64,000 nucleotides of DNA from Phylloscopus collybita (GCA_027886175.1 JAJNNQ010000019.1:15610501-15674500), one strand, 5' to 3'; positions 1-19,768 are shown, numbered from the stretch's first letter. Numbers and translations: made by a program. The notes: a model not told the origin generated them from the letters alone.

Positions 1-3000
1 TCATTTTCCTTTTCTGGGCACACAGAGCAACAGAACAGGGAAAAATCTCTCAACAACAAATATTTCTCAGCCACAAAGGAGCCTGAGGGACAAGGTGAGG
101 CTTCAGATGTGATCAGCCCTGCACACTCTGCCCCAAAGGCTCCACGTGGGTCCCTGGTAAACCCAGCTTGGGTGAGCAGCACAGCATTCCAGCCTGGAAC
201 AGCCAGATCTGCTCCAAAAGCCAATAAAATGGTATTATCCATTCACAGGATGGGCTGGGCTGGAAGGGACGTCAAAGCCCATCCAGTGCCACCCCTGCCT
301 GGCAGGGACATCTTCCACTGTCCCAGGCTGCTCCCAGCCCCAGTGTCCAGCCTGGCCTTGGGCACTGCCAGGGATCCAGGGGCAGCCCCAGCTGCTCTGG
401 GCACCCTGTGCCAGGGCCTGCCCACCCTGCCAGGGAACAATTCCTGCCCAAGATCCTATAAAACCAGCCAGGGAAGATAAAGTCTTGAAAATTTTAGCAC
501 TTGTATCATCCTCAGTATTCCCATTTCGGAAACTCCAATTCTGACTCCCAAGACACAGCAGATTATGAACTTTTCTGAAAACCCAAACCATTGTTTTAAC
601 AAATACACAGCGGCTACTGACCCACTGCAAACTCCCTTCCAGGCTCAAGTTCCTCTTTAAAATAGGACCTTCCTGACCTCATTTCAAAATGAGGACAACT
701 GATGGCCCCAGAAAAATAAATCAAGTCAGATATTCTCAATTTCTAGTTCTGTACACACATTTTACTTACATGCCCTGGCAATGGGAAACCAGAATTACAA
801 TTCAACAATGAATTCCATTTTCCCTGCTACACCTGTGACCTGGTTTTCCCTCACACCAAGCCAGTGCCAGGCAGTGGTTACAGAGGCAATTTACAGAATG
901 AAGTTTTTAAACACACAAAGGCTTTACACAGCAAAGCACCCCTGAGATCTTTTCAATTTCCCTCGGCTTTGTATTTCAAAAAGGGAACAATGCATTGAAC
1001 AAGAATTTTGTGGATGGAGAATTTCATAAGGGAGAACTTGCATCTTGGGAGGTGTTTCAAATACCTCTGCTCTTTACTAACTGAAAAGAAGGGACAAAAA
1101 AAAAAAAAAACAATAATAAAAAATTAAGAAAGGATTCAAGAGCAAAGCAAAGATGGAGAGAAGTCTTGTGAATAGCCACTCTTCCTTCAAAATAAATCCA
1201 TTTCTTATCATTTGCACAGGGAGGAGGAGGCAGCTGTGAATCCCTGGTTTGTCACTGGCAGCTCAGCCAAGCCAACAAACTGAGTGAAAAAAAGAAATAA
1301 AGACCAGAAACTCCACATTTCCAAAGCCACAGCACTGGGGAAGCACAGGATGGGGAACTGGCACCCCTTCCAGCAGCCCATGGACTGGGAATTCTGCAGA
1401 ACACACCTGCCTAATCCCTCACTTGAGTCAACTTCCTATTTCACAGGCAAAGCACTGGCTCTCAGCTAAGTGCACTTTAATGAGGTGTTATGGTTCAATG
1501 TGCAACTTTTTCCAACTCCCTTGCCATCTACTGGATACACAGTTCTTTAAGAAACTCAGAGACTGAAAAAAAAAAAAAAAAGAAAGCTCTACTTTCAACT
1601 CCCAGCTTATTCAGACAGCAGCTTCTAAAGGTCTGCTTGAGAAAGAAATTGTAAACGACTGAAAGGAAGGAAACCCTTTAAAGCAAAGTATGATGGACTG
1701 AGGTTAAACAGGGAAGACACTGGAGCAGGAAACAAAAACTGACAAAAAAAAAAAAATGGAGAGAGGAATTCTCCAGCTGGATAGGAGGCAGCAGGGCCAG
1801 ATTCCCTGGCTGAGGGGAACGGGGCCCATTGCCAGTTAATACCTGAAACCTCAGGTCAGATCTCATTTCTGTTTCTCAGGAGGAAGTTTGTGCATCCCAT
1901 GGATGGCTGCAGGGATCCTGCAGCACAGAACCACCTCTGCAGAGGTACAGCCACAGCCAGGCCTGCCCTGGAACCCAAGCTTTCCCTCCCAGCCAGCAGC
2001 TGGGCTGCTCAATGCATTTTATAAACATTGCCAGGATTTCTGGAGTGTCTGACTGTGAGCCCATGGATAAAATTATAGAGTGTTAGGTCACAGGATAACA
2101 TTTTTTATCAAGACACAGGAATCTGCATTTTTCCATAGCATCCATAAAACTTTCCCTGACCTATTTTCATGGAGTTCTCCCTCCTGATCCAAAGACTTCC
2201 TGGGAACTATTAGATATATTTATAGTAATCAGAGAGGCCCCAGTCAGGAGGTTGGGTTCCTTCGAGTTACTCACTCCCTACACACAGGGAAAGTGATCCC
2301 ATCCTAAGACTCTGACAAATGAAATCAAGTGGTCCACCAAGGGCAGCTTCATTTTATGTGAGCAGGAAGAACACCCCAAGCTCTGCCCACGAGGGCAGTG
2401 CTGTGAAACACTTCAGCAGATGACTGGCAATAAATGGAGCACAATATTAAAGAGAAGGAGCTTTCCTCTACCAGAACTGCTTGATTAAAGTAAACCACTG
2501 TTGTGTTTTGTTTGGTGGATTCTGCTCTGGGCCCAGACTGCACAAGCCTATGGCTCACTAACTCCCTGGAATTCTGCAGAGCTGCTGCTGCCAAGAATGA
2601 CAGAGGGGAGAAGGCAGAGGAAATTATAGGCTTTGGATGCAGAGAGAGAATTTGACAGAGTTCCACAGCTAAGATGTGCAGCCACAAAATAAAAAAAAAA
2701 GTTGGCAAAAAGTCAAACTACTCGGAGCAGCCATAAATGGAATTTTTTGCAAACTGGGTGAAGAGACACAATCCAGGTTGAGAGGTTCAAAAAGCCCCAC
2801 AAGCCACTTTTTTTTTGTTCAAACATTACCAGAGCTGTGCAGTGTTATGTGGCCTCTGTGTCACAGCCACATGCATTTCTGCACACCTTCCCAAACTCGG
2901 TCAAATGCCAGGAAAACTAAAACCAAGCAGCCCCACAGTCAAGTGTGCTCAAAATGCAAATGGAAAATATCTCCCTAAAGGCTCAGGAATGAGTACTCAA

Positions 3001-4625
3001 ATTGGTGGAATAAGGGCCTTTGTTGATGAGGAAAGGTGTGGAATTTCTTTCCTCACAAAAAAAGGCATGAATTATTTCCAGGCTGACAGTTTTGTATAAC
3101 ACACAAATAAACCCTGACTAAAAGTAATGTTTGCAAGATTAATATTGATCTAATGCTAGGAAAACAGAAAACAGGATTTATTTCTAGGTGTACCTTCCAA
3201 AGTAAAGCTGAGAACTGAATGGTAAATTCTGCATTTTTTGATACTGAAGAGAAGCAAAATGCAATGAGCCAGGGCCAGGTCACACAGAGCAGGACTGCCC
3301 CTGGCTCTGAGATATCCAGCCAGGATGAGAACCTGAACTTGGACCAGTGCAGGGGAGGTTTGTGGATGTGCCCTTCCAACAGGGACTGGAACCTTTGGCT
3401 GTCACGTCAAAGCATTCACATAAAAGGATGGGATTAGAGAGAGACAGTAGAAACCTCACTGAGAAAGTCTTCTTAAAATTATTCCCTCAGATGTTCTGTT
3501 TTGGGGAGCAATTTGGATCAAACAGGAAATTAAGAGCAATTAAGTGGTGTCTAGAACAGCAGCTGGTCAGAGAGAGCATGGTCTGAACTATTACATAGGT
3601 AACTTCTAAAAGACTAACAGTACAATTTCTTCACTCTGAAGCTCTGCCAAGTTAGAGGTGGAACACCCCAATTCATCCCAGAGAGATGTTGAGCCTGGAG
3701 AAAAATCACGTTGTTGAGCTGAATCTTTTAGTGGCAATCAGCAGATCCAGGAACCAGACCATGAATTCCTGGGTGAGTCAGCTCCCCACACTGGGTTTTA
3801 CCCACAGCTGCCTCCCCTGCCTGTCCTGGGTTTCCAGGATCCTGCAGAGCTGCTCTTCAAGGCAAACAACTCCCAGTGCCAGTGTGCCCTGGAACCCTGG
3901 AGCTGCCAGGCCCAGCCCCAGGGGAGGCAGCAGGAGAATTCCTTCCTCAGAGGTGTCAGCTCCAGCAGCTCCCCTGGACACGTGCCCTGTGCTGTCAACA
4001 GCAGCAGAGGTGGATTTCTCTCTGGAATTAATTGCTTAAACCCTTCAGCAGCTCTTAAGAACACAGGAGGTTGGGAAGAGGATCTTTTTGGAACGAGTGA
4101 TTTCTTCAGCAAAACATGTGATTCTTAAACTCTCTTAATTTTTTGTAACTGAAATGCAAAAAAATCTCATATGACTATTAATGGACTTCAAACTAAGAGA
4201 AAAATTCAGTTTATGCAGAAAAGCCCATTTATATTTCTCAGCATTTACCATTCAGCCTCTGTTTTGCTACATGGAGGGAAACTCACTTGGTTCTACACAA
4301 AATGGTGCAAAGCATTTCCCTGTTAGGGAAAGGGCTCAAAGGCATCTTCAAGCTTCAAAAGTTTGAAAGTTTGAATTTATCCAACAAAAATGAAAAAGGT
4401 AAGTTGTATTACAGGTAACTTTTCAGACTGTCTGTGCAAAGCAGAGGAAAACCAAGGACATTTTTCATAAGGCCACTGCTGACAGATGATGTGAAGAAAA
4501 ATAAAGAGGGACAAAGCACTGAAACAAACACTGATTATACAGAACTGAATGTAGAAGTTCCAAAGCCCTGATCTTTAACAGGAGTTACTTTTTCAACAGC
4601 ATCCACTGTTTGATTCAGCACTGAC
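1..4625 (-). other. AFF4 intron 5 (partial)
   Basis: Noncoding AT-rich sequence downstream of AFF4 exon 5 on the minus strand. It contains one CR1 copy (236-465) and A-runs near 1097-1111, 1567-1581 and 1746-1756. No further exon, RNA gene or long conserved frame was recognised. Confidence 0.75.
236..465 (-). mobile_element. CR1 LINE fragment
   Basis: It reads as the reverse complement of a CR1 3' end: the GGCTGGAAGGGAC and CAAAGCCCATCCAGTG block, then TTCCACTGTCCCAGGCTGCTCC and GCCTGGCCTTGGGCACTG. It is a 5'-truncated dead copy in an AFF4 intron. Confidence 0.85.
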
Positions 4626-9223
<4,598 letters not shown>

Positions 9224-9915
9224 TCAAAACTGTCCAATTTCAGCCCTCTCCAAAGGGCTGTAACCCCCAACCCACAGCTGGCTTCTAACAGGGAAACTTT
9301 ATGCAGCAATAAAAAAAAAATAAAACTGAAAAAAAATCCACCAAGTCCTCAGGCAAGTAACTATTTCAAACCACTTCACCCGCTCCAATCATCTCGGTTC
9401 CAGCCCACGCCAAACATGTCCCATTCATTTCTAAAATACCTTTTCTCCCCCACATCCCCCAGATGTTCTGCCATCCCCCCACCCATTCAGTGCTTGACTT
9501 CTCCTGTAGATTAGGGTTATTTTTGGTGCTGACATACCTTTTTTTGGTACCCATTATCCAATATATTCTAACCTCAAGCTTTGATGTGGTTTCCAGGTCT
9601 CTCTCCCTCCCTGATTCCCAAAAGGCATTTCAACTCAAAGCAGTAATTTCAGGAAGTTCTGGCAATAATGCACCTTTTGCCTTGGACCATATCCTCCTAC
9701 TGCAAAAATGCAGATTAAAAAGCTGCCAATCCCCCTTCTTAACAAACTTTCCTTTGCAGTTTGGTCTTGCTGCTTATGTTAACAGAAATACACCAAATTC
9801 TTGCAAAACACACACGAAAGCTGGAAAAGATTCCCTCTGAGCTTGACACAGCATTGGGACATAAAGGAGTAAACAAAATGAGATGATAAACAAGGTGTCA
9901 CTAACTCCTTTAACA

Positions 9916-10064
9916 TAGAATCCCAGAATGTTTTGGGCTGGGAGGGACCTTAAAGCCCATCCAGTGTCACCCCTACCATGGCAGAGACACCTTCCACTGT
10001 CCCAGGCTGCTCCCAGCCCTGTCCAGCCTGGCCTGGGACACTGCCAGGGATGGAGCAGCCACAC
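9916..10064 (-). mobile_element. CR1 LINE fragment
   Basis: Short CR1 3' fragment in reverse orientation, starting with an AGAATCCCAGAATG-type 3' end repeat and running to the CAGGGATGGAGCAGCCAC block. It lies in AFF4 intron 1. Confidence 0.85.
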
Positions 10065-13000
10065 AAAGTGCTAAACTCTGCATCAAGAGATTTAGAAATG
10101 TTCTTTACTGATCTGCACAAAGTACAGTAGGTGCATCCAGGAAAGAAACTGATGTTCCACCACATAATTTGCAGTCTAAAATGAAAATGTTGGCTGCTTA
10201 GAAAATCATTATTTCACGTCTTTAGACAGCTGTCTGATTATTAAAAATAATAACTGACTTGCTGAAGCATGATTCTGAAAGCTGTGCAAACCCACCTATT
10301 GCATTCTCAACGAGAAAACTTCAACCCATCACTCAGTTTTTAAAACATGAATCTTTTCACCTCAGTAGCATTTTAACCTCTTACATTTTTCCCCCATTTG
10401 GCCTCACTTTGTCCATTGCTCTGAAAGCACTGAAATCTCAGAGGCTGCCCAAAGCAGACTAAAGCCAGGGGTAAGTTGAGATCTCTGATGCTTTCTAAGG
10501 CACCAGGTTTGTTGTTATTTCCCTGCCATACAAACAAGGTACAAACAGTGGCATAACCCAACTCTGCTGATACCAAACCTGTGAATACAACTTAGATTTT
10601 ATGTGAAAAATCCCTTTTTTCTCCAGTTCTCCTGTAAGTTGCTGGACTCATGCAACCACAGGTGGCCATCAAGGCTGAGAGAGGGACTTGTGCACTGAAT
10701 GTGGCCAGCAAACTCCTGGGATCATTCTGGCATTGATGAAAAACTTGTTTTAGAAGTTTGGGGCTTAAAAAGCTCATTCTTGAGACAGCAGCCCAATTTG
10801 TTACACATGTAGGATTTCAACACAGATAAATATCAGATTTAATTATAGACACTGATCAGTTAAAGCCAAGTGGAACAGTCTGAGTCCATGGCATTTACTA
10901 TTAAAGGCATATTTTCAGGCAGGGAATAGGAATGCTCTGGTTCTGGGGTGGTTCATTCCCACCAATACACTAAGATCAGGAATTACATACAGCTATATAT
11001 CCAGAATATTATAAGCTTAACAAAGAATTTTACACCTCTGTTTTCCAAGCAGAGGGTTAAATATTTACAAAGTTCTTCACTATTTTTTTACAGAGACAAG
11101 CATCACCTTTTAAAATTGCATCATCATTTCCTCTGAGAGCTGAAGAAAACCATCATTTGTACCAACACTGTCAAAGAAAAGGAACATTACAGCAAATGAG
11201 ATCTGAGCTGGTGCAAACCCAGAACTGATCTGGCTGTACCTGCCCAGGTCAATGTAAAATTAGTCATCAGAAAGACACCAGTTAATGACACTTTTAACCA
11301 CTCCTCCCCAGCCTTTTGTAATACAGCAAACGATAAACACCCTCATGGGGAGTCACCCTGACTGTATGGGGATTTAGTTTAGGGGGGTTTAACTCTTTTA
11401 CATTTCTTATTAGAGCAAATAGTTTGACTGTGATACAAGTTAGACTTGTTGGTATCTAATCATCCAATCTCCACACTGAGCTATTTTAAGTGCCTATAAC
11501 ACGTACAAGGCCATTAAAATCACACCAGCATTAAATGTGTAAATAGAGGAAGTTTGTGGGGCTTCCTTAGCTCTGTACTTCAGACAACTTCCCACTCAAA
11601 CCCACATCTTCCACAGCCACGAGCCTACCAGAAGGGAAATGTTCCCATGCTCCGGGAAAGCAAGGAGAGGTACTTTGAAAGGCAGATGTCCAAGGCCTGT
11701 CTGCTGATCAGCATCGCTGGCAATTAACTCCAGCAGGTAGGAAACTGCAGCAGCTCAGTTTTCAGAGCACCTGAAGTTGTAACAAAACTTTAATATCCAC
11801 TAAAATGTACTGCTCCCACCACTCCTACTCCATCCTCTGGGAACAAGGACAGCACCTCTGTTCCCTCCCTGCACAGGCCTGGAAGTGGAAGATGGAAGAA
11901 CCTGTTGCCTTGTACCTGATGCTACCAAGATGATCCTGCTAAAATGTCTCTTTTCCCAGGTGGCCTGAGCTAAAGTGTGAAGGAGGAGCAGAGCCAGGCT
12001 GAGCGAGCCAGAACAATGTCTCCTGTAGAAAGGGCCAAAGCCATCTTGGTTTCCACATCTGGGAAAAGAGAAGTTCAAAAATTTTTAAAAAATCAGAAAA
12101 CAGGCCTAAAGCACAGCAGAGCATTTCCATTTTTAGGAAGTTGAACTCTATATGGTTTGAGTCACTCCTCCTGCAGTGTGTCCCACTGTACTTTGAACAG
12201 TCCCTGCGTCTGAGAGTTCCCTGCACAACCAGCCCTTCACATCTCACGCCTCTGCTCCAGCTCAACAGCAAGAGTTGAAAGCAAGCAGGAAACCCAGCAG
12301 GGAACTCACAGAAACTCCTGAGCCAGCCTCTCCCTGTGTGTATTCCTGAGCCACCATTCTCTGCTGCTCCAGGCACGCCGAGCACATCAATCACCGAGCG
12401 TCACCGCATCACCCAGACCACACACACAGTTTGCATTTCTCCTTCCAACCCCTTCCTAAATCCCATCTGGTATTTCTGTCCATCCCTAATGCACCAAGGG
12501 TACGGCTTTGGCTTGAGAGATCATCACCTTGGATGTGTAACCTGTGGTATGAAATGGCAGTGCTGGTGCTGCCTTCTCCTGCTTCCCACCTCCCAGTCCC
12601 TCAGCTCCAGGCAGGGGCACATCCCCTCTGGGACTTTTGAACCACAACTCCAGAACGAAAGACAAACCCCAACCAGCACACCCACACTGCCTGAGTTTTC
12701 CTGGCAAAGCTGATAAAAGAGGACCTTGGCCAAACCCTTCTCACCCCCCTGAACCACATCAGGCAGCCAAGTCCTCGCTCCAGCTCAGCACCAGCAGCAT
12801 CTCTTCATCTTCCCAGACACGGTGAGGCAAAACCATCAAAGGTGAAGGTTGGCCCAAGGAACCTCCACACGCAGCCCATCCAAAGGGAACAGACCCCACC
12901 ACACCTCACCCAGCCATTAGTGCCTCTTCAAAGCCTGCTTACAACACCTCCACTTCCTTCCAGACATCCTCATTTAACTCCAGGGCTTCTTCAATCTCAA

Positions 13001-13639
13001 TTGGTTTCACGAACAAGAGGAATCAAACAGTTAATTGGTTAATTGGCTGCAATGAAACCCCAATTTTGTTTGACAACATTTGGCCAGGAAGGATAAACAG
13101 GCTGAGAGGGAACGTGCAGGATCCCAGCTCCCTGTGGGGCACACCCAGCTGCGGGGGCACACCCAGCTCCCATGATTTCATCCTTTTTTCTTAAAAGGAA
13201 GGGGAAAAGGAGCTGGGGAGCCTGCCTGTAGCAAGGAATGATGCATTCAGAAGGCGTTTAAAAATACCTGAAGCTGCCTTAATGCTGCATCCAAAGACAC
13301 CTGTTGATTATTTCAAATATTCTTTTTATCATGGGCAAGGGGGCATCTCAGGAGCTGTCATGGGACAGCTTGTGCATCAGGTAGGGCATCACCACAAATC
13401 CTGCCCTGAAATCATGTGCATGAGCCTAAAATGCTACTCTGTCAGCTTCAAATACAAATGCACTCCCAGAGGAGCTGTTTAAAAAGGGAAACATTGAAAA
13501 ATAACCGCCCTGCAACAACAAAATTAACACAAAGCCACCGACACACAAAGAGGAACATGCCCTGGTGTCACCAAGAGCTATAGAAGTGTGCATATAATCT
13601 TCCACTTTCTATGTGATGGTGAAGAAGAAAAACAGAAAA

Positions 13640-13712
13640 AAACCCCCACCAAACAAACAAAAAAACCCCACAAAAAACAACAAAAACAAACAAACAAACA
13701 AACAACAACATT
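13640..13712 (+). repeat. A-rich (CAAA)n simple repeat
   Basis: Runs of AACCCC/AAAACA and five or more CAAA units in AFF4 intron 1. It accounts for the lysine/glutamine- or phenylalanine-rich frames on both strands here. Confidence 0.85.
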
Positions 13713-15026
13713 TCCTACTAAAACAATACAGCTTTGCCCAAAAAAGCACAAACAGGACAATTCTCCACGACAGGTTTAGAGGATAACTGTGATGGTGCAA
13801 ATACAGAAGCAGCAGAGTCATCTTCAGAGTTTTATAACTGAAATAAGGAACACAACTAAAAACAAGAGTTTACACAGAATTCAAGTAGTTTTTGTATATG
13901 TCCAGACAGAGTAAAAAAACAACTTCTCAAAAGCATGAAGTTTCCTGTTTCTGTCCCTCACCTTGTGACACAAAGGCTCCATGCCAAGGGAGGGGGATTT
14001 GGCTTGGGATGGCTCCTGGTGCACATGGGACCTGCTCTGCAAAGGAAAGGCTGTGATACCCCCAACGTCCCAAAATTCTATCCCATAACTCGGTATCACA
14101 GGGTGAGGCTGCACAGGTGAACACAGGAAACCCTGAGCCATCCTCTTGCTCAGCTGTTTTGATGAAAATCAACTTTTCCACAGTTCCACCTCCGTCTTTC
14201 CAAGGTTTCATTTGAGCTCTTGGGAATACAGTTCAGATACAATTGTATTGGTAATGTAATACAAATATAAATCAGATTCACCACTAACTGAAACATAAAT
14301 GTTTCTCATTCCTACAATACAAACACAAATGATTGTATCCCACCCTTCACATTAGGAATTCCTACTGCACATTCAACAGAGAGAATATCATAAAGTGCCC
14401 CAAGAGCTGTCTGGGAACATCTTTGTACATACGGAGGGTGAGAGAGCTTTAAATAAAAATAATAAAAAAAGTGAGTTGGGCTAGGTCTGGTTAATGTTTG
14501 ACAAAAACTCCCAGGGAGGGCAGAGCCAGCAGTTTGCTGCAGGCACTTCTCCTTCCCACTCAGCTCTGGAGCACCCAGAAATCCCCACCAGGCACGATGT
14601 GCCTGGACTTGTGCTGCTCCCCAGACAAAGCAGCACAAATCCTTCACCACCGTTAGCTGAGAGAAATTCCACAGCACTTTCTGTGGGAGCACGGCCTTAA
14701 TTCCAGCGTCTCAGTCAAGTGATGGGGCAAGTAATTACATCCTGCTTTTGAGTTTTAGCTGCCAGAGTCCCCTTCAGCCCTCAAATATCAGGTTCCCTGA
14801 GGATCAGGCAGCATCTTCCACTTGAGAAGCCAACACACAGTGATGGTGGATAAAAGAATTACAACGATCATTTGTAACTCAACAGTAACCACTGGAAAAG
14901 GACTTGGGGATCCTTTAGAAAGAGTATCTGTAAATGTAACATTTCATTTAACAAGTCCAGATGAGACCTGGGTGCATCATTCATCCCACCTGAGATTCAG
15001 CACACAGAAGCAAGGGAGAAATGGAG

Positions 15027-15080
15027 CTTGGGGTTGGAAGAGGCTTTAGAAATCATCCAGTTCCACTGCTCCTGCCAAGG
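15027..15080 (-). mobile_element. Short CR1 remnant
   Basis: About 50 bp matches the CR1 3' end (GGGTTGGAAGAGGCTTTAGA, then AATCATCCAGTTCCA). It is very short, so assignment is tentative. Confidence 0.5.
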
Positions 15081-18000
15081 TAAGGTAAAAGAACTAACTA
15101 AGGTAAAAGTGAACTCCCAGCCACTGGATTTTAGAAGCCAAGTCAAGGAGGACATTTCTAAATTTAGCACTTGCAGTGCAGCTCATTTAAAACCATTTTA
15201 AGTCCATTTTTAAATCATACTACTCAACAGCTTAAAATTGTTTATATCCAAGAATTTGCAAGACTGGTTTGATGTAATTCACTCAAGGGACCTTAAAAAT
15301 GCACAACCACACATCTTAAATGTCTAATTTTTGTGCAGAAGTACTACCCAGGAGGAAAAACGTCTGGTCCTCCCTCCCTGATGAACACAGAAATTAATTC
15401 CCAACTCTTTTCCTTCACAGGGAGCAGAGCTGCTCCAAGGACATCAGTTCCTCCTTTCTGTCCTGTCTCTTCAGGAATGGGAGAGGAACAGGAAAGCCAA
15501 GCAAGTGACAGATCCCTGCTCCATCCTCCTCTCTCCAAGGACAGGGAGCAGAGGGAGGGTCTGTCCATCTGCTGTCCCTCTCTCCCCAGGCTCCATCCTG
15601 GGAGACACCACAGATGCCACAGTGCCATCCCTGACTCAGAGGAGAAGAGCCTCAGGGATGGACACCACAAGACCACAAAGCCACTAAAATTGTCCTTTTC
15701 TGCACCTACCCCAAGGCCAGGCCAGGATTCCAGGGAGCCTCAATGAACTCCTGCCACAAGAACCAGCCCGAGCCAGGAGAGGGAAGTGAAGCTGCTGCTG
15801 CTCAGCAAAGCTGAATTTCAACTTTGCCTTCTCAAACCTTTGCATTTCTATTTGCTTCATCCTGCAATATCTACTCTGAGGAACAGGGGACTTTCTTAAC
15901 CAGGCAGTGGAATCCCTTGCCCTGAGGAGATCACCAAAGCAGCAGCCCAGCAGTGCAGACTGACCTCGAGCTCAGCCATCCACCAGGAACACTCTTCTTT
16001 CTCAGTTAAATCTCCTCTCAGCCAGCTTCAGCCCAATTCCATCTCCCACTCAACCAAGGGCATCCTCCCCATCCTTTCCACTCTCCATCACTGGGAGAGT
16101 CTTTAATTCCCCCAGTGCAAAGATGGACCATCACAAACTCAGCATTTTTACATGCAATCCTTTCATGTCCACACAGGCTAACCAAAGCATATTCCAACAC
16201 AGTTTCCCAACAAATTTCTGCCCTTTAATTGGGCAGAAACTTAATAACCCAAGTCCTGTGCCTACATGTTCATCTGCTTAAACTTTGAAGCCAAGACAAT
16301 TGGCATTTAGATTTTATTAAGCAATAGTTATTCAGACATCTAACATTAATCTGGCTATTATCATTCTGACTTCCTCCCAATAATTTACTTTCATAAAAGA
16401 CATCATTACATTTGAGTGCTATGAACTCTGGCATTAGGATTAAGAAAGGATTCACTTGACAGAAATTCTCTGATAAATCTGCTCTGTGTAAGATTTGAAA
16501 CAGCAGACAAGGTTTTAATGAGGTGCCATCTAAACCAGGAGTGAAAAGGCAAAAGGGAAAATCACATTCAAGGTTCACAACCTACTCCCATCTCAACTGC
16601 AGTAAAAGAAAGGAGAGAAAAAGTTTATCAGACACTTTACCCTGGTTTAACTGCCACTTCCTCCAGCCTCAGTATAAGATCATCTGTCTGCACTGTCTCA
16701 CAAGACATTTATCTTGGACTTCCCATCATGACCAAGGTCCGCCCACTGTTCTGCATCCCTCACTGAAGTGAACATCAGAGTTTGAGATAATAATTCTGCA
16801 ATGTTGTTGTGAGGGATGGAGGAAGAGCAGGAGGATGCTGGGGAGCAGGTCAGCAGAGCAACCAGAATTAAAAACTTCATTGTTTAATGATTTAACTCTC
16901 CTCAGAACCATGGGAAACCACTTGGGGTGAGCCACAGAACGACTGAGAAGCCTAAAGGGAAATCTGTCCAGGCTGTTCCCAGAACAAAGGCAGGGGAAGC
17001 TCCAAAACCACCAGGGTGGATCCATGTCAGCAGCAATGTATTTTCTTAGTTATCATCAATGGATTACTATCAATACCTGCTCAGAAGTGGTGGGGCTTGA
17101 ACTCTCACGGGGCCAGCGCTCCCCACTGGCAGCTGCAGCAGTTCTAGGATTGCTTTGCAGCTCGAAGGTTTCACAAAATCCACAATTCTGAGTGCCAGAA
17201 AAGTGAGAATACAACTTTTCCCTCCCAGTTTTCAGCCCTAACTTGTATGCAAAGGATTTACCAAACTCAGCATCATTTTCTACTTGTCTAAAATCTGCTG
17301 TCAGAATATGACAGCTTTGAGACCTGGGATGCTTCCTGGTACCTTCTAACTTTCTTTTTAAATTTAAACATGCTGAAGATGAGAGCACAGAGTAGTTAAA
17401 ACTCTGGAAAAAAATCTAGGGAATAGGAGCATTTAAGATTTGCAGGCAGAGCAAAAAAATTTGGAAGCGAGAGGAAGGGCCCAGAACTGTCTACAGAGGG
17501 AAGCTGAAATGCAGCAGGAAAGCCACAGCTTTGATGTGCTGTGCTTCCAAACAAACACTGCTTAAAAAGTTGGAAAGTTTTCACTTTTCATCCTATCTAC
17601 TAAATGCCACCTGTACTTTATAATCCCCCTGAGCAGATTGAGGAAAAACATTCATATTTCTGCCTCCACTGAGTAACAGGGCATTTAGTGTAGTACCTTT
17701 AATCTCAGGAAAAAGGTTGATAAATGTTAATTTAGCTGTACAAACTCTTTAAATGCAAATTACATCATATTTTCCCACAGTAACAATGTTTGGGGTTTTT
17801 TTTTTCCCCCCAAAGTTCTTACAACTTTTTGCACTGTTCTAGATGTGACCTTAAACCAAAAGACACGAAACTACAAAATACAGAATTCTACCAGCAAATT
17901 CCACTTCCAGCCAGTGAGACTCAGTGAGTTTTGCCACCAGAAAGAGAAGTTCAGCTTTTTTGTGACACAAAGCTAAAGACAAACACAAGAACCATTGCAA

Positions 18001-18602
18001 AAGCCATGTCAAAATTCAGTTGGGTTTCAAAACCCTTCATGCAAGAGGCCACTTCACACAGAGCTGGGTCAGAGCTGGAGCCTGGAAACGTTTCTGGAAG
18101 AGCCAAATTTGCTTCCAAGTGCCACAGAAATTCCATGGTGAGAACTGCTAAAGCTCCCAGGCTGTGCTGGGCAAAGCAGCTGCAGCTGAGCAGGCACCAG
18201 GCATTGATGGACACCCCTAGCTGGGGGTTCAATTAATGGAATTCTTCTAAGCACAAATTCAAATTAAATTTTTTAAGGTATGACTCACTATTTATAGTGA
18301 GAGTCACACATAATATGCTTTTTTTTTTTTTAATTGAATAATGCATTGAAATAAATTGTATGGGAAGGAATCAGCCCATTAGAACAGCTAATGAACAGCA
18401 AATTTCATATTCTAAAATAGCAATGGAGATTAAACCACACCCATTTCTGACCGTCTTGAGCTTCAAGTTTGTCAGCAAATCATGACTGGATGGATTTGAA
18501 CATTCCTCTGAACAAATAAAAAACAAACAAAAACATTTTTGAATGCAAATTCAGCATGGACCTCGCTTCACGTGGCCAGGAAATAAAGCAACTCTTTCCA
18601 CT

Positions 18603-18652
18603 AAAAAAAAAAAAAAAAAAGAGAAAGCTGAAGGAAAAAAAAAAAAAAAAGT
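18603..18652 (+). repeat. Paired poly(A) tracts
   Basis: Two A-runs of about 15-18 bases separated by GAGAAAGCTGAAGG. There is no retrogene upstream that they could be the tail of. Confidence 0.85.
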
Positions 18653-19768
18653 GAAGAAAAAACCTGAAGAAAGTAGTTTTTTAGGAGGTTATTAGTGATT
18701 AACAAATTTAAGCTGAAGACTACTTGTTAAAACTCTCTCCCATTAAAATATATTTCTGGTAATTATTGGCTAAGAATGTGTCACAGTGCAAAGTCCTTAC
18801 TTGTTTTTTTTTGCTCATTAAATACAATTAGTGGAGCTCTTTCAGCACGAGCAATTGCTCCAGGAAAAACCTTTTCACCCTTTATCTTTTAAAGGCTGGT
18901 TTACACCAAACACCAGTTTCCACCATGACAAATCAATGCTATAAGATGATGCTAATTCATCCCATCAGCATCAGAAGGCTAAATTAAATCTAAATTAATT
19001 AATTTAAAAATAAGTTAATTAACTCAAAATCCCAAACTTCACCAGGAATATTTAAACCAATATTCCATGTAGCCACAGTGCTTTTCCCCCACAGCCAGAG
19101 GGGATTCCAGTAGCTCCACAAGAGTCAGAGGTGAACTGGAAGGCTTCATGGCAAATGCCAAACAAACACAGCACCTCATTCCAAAATATAAAAACCTCCT
19201 CAAAACACACAAACAAACTCTCAGGAAGCTCTGTTCCATAGAGGACAACTCAGAAAAATAAAAAAAAACCAGGAGATAGGGAAAATATCAGTAAATCAAT
19301 CTATGTAATCTCCTTTTGGCCAATCTTTGTGCTTCAAGGCCTCTTGAAGTTACAAAAATACAATAATCTTTGTAAAATCAAGCGTTTTTCACTCAACAAT
19401 TTCCATTAGGTTCATTTTATTTATGCCAAAGCACAGGACAAGTATCTGAAGTTACAACATGTTCCTTTAAGTTCTTCAACCTGTTTCCCATATTCAATTT
19501 TCCAGAATTTCCATCTCAATGTTTTCAAATTTTCTGGATTTTGACCAAACAATTTTAAAATTATCTTTAAATAAGGAAATGCTTATGCTAATTGTAATGC
19601 AACACTGGAAAGCTACGTTGGCAGATCTCTCAATTTTTTTTTTTTCCACAGAAACTCTGGTTATTCCTCTGCCCACGAAATGCACGACATCACACAAACT
19701 GAATTCCCGTTTTGATGTAGCTTTTTTTTTTTTGGTTTCCTGTTCCCCTTCACTGTGAGAAAAACAGA

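Noticed and set aside
18603..18652. Poly(A) tracts as a sign of a processed pseudogene
   Set aside because: No coding or 3' UTR-like sequence lies next to them and no flanking duplication is visible.
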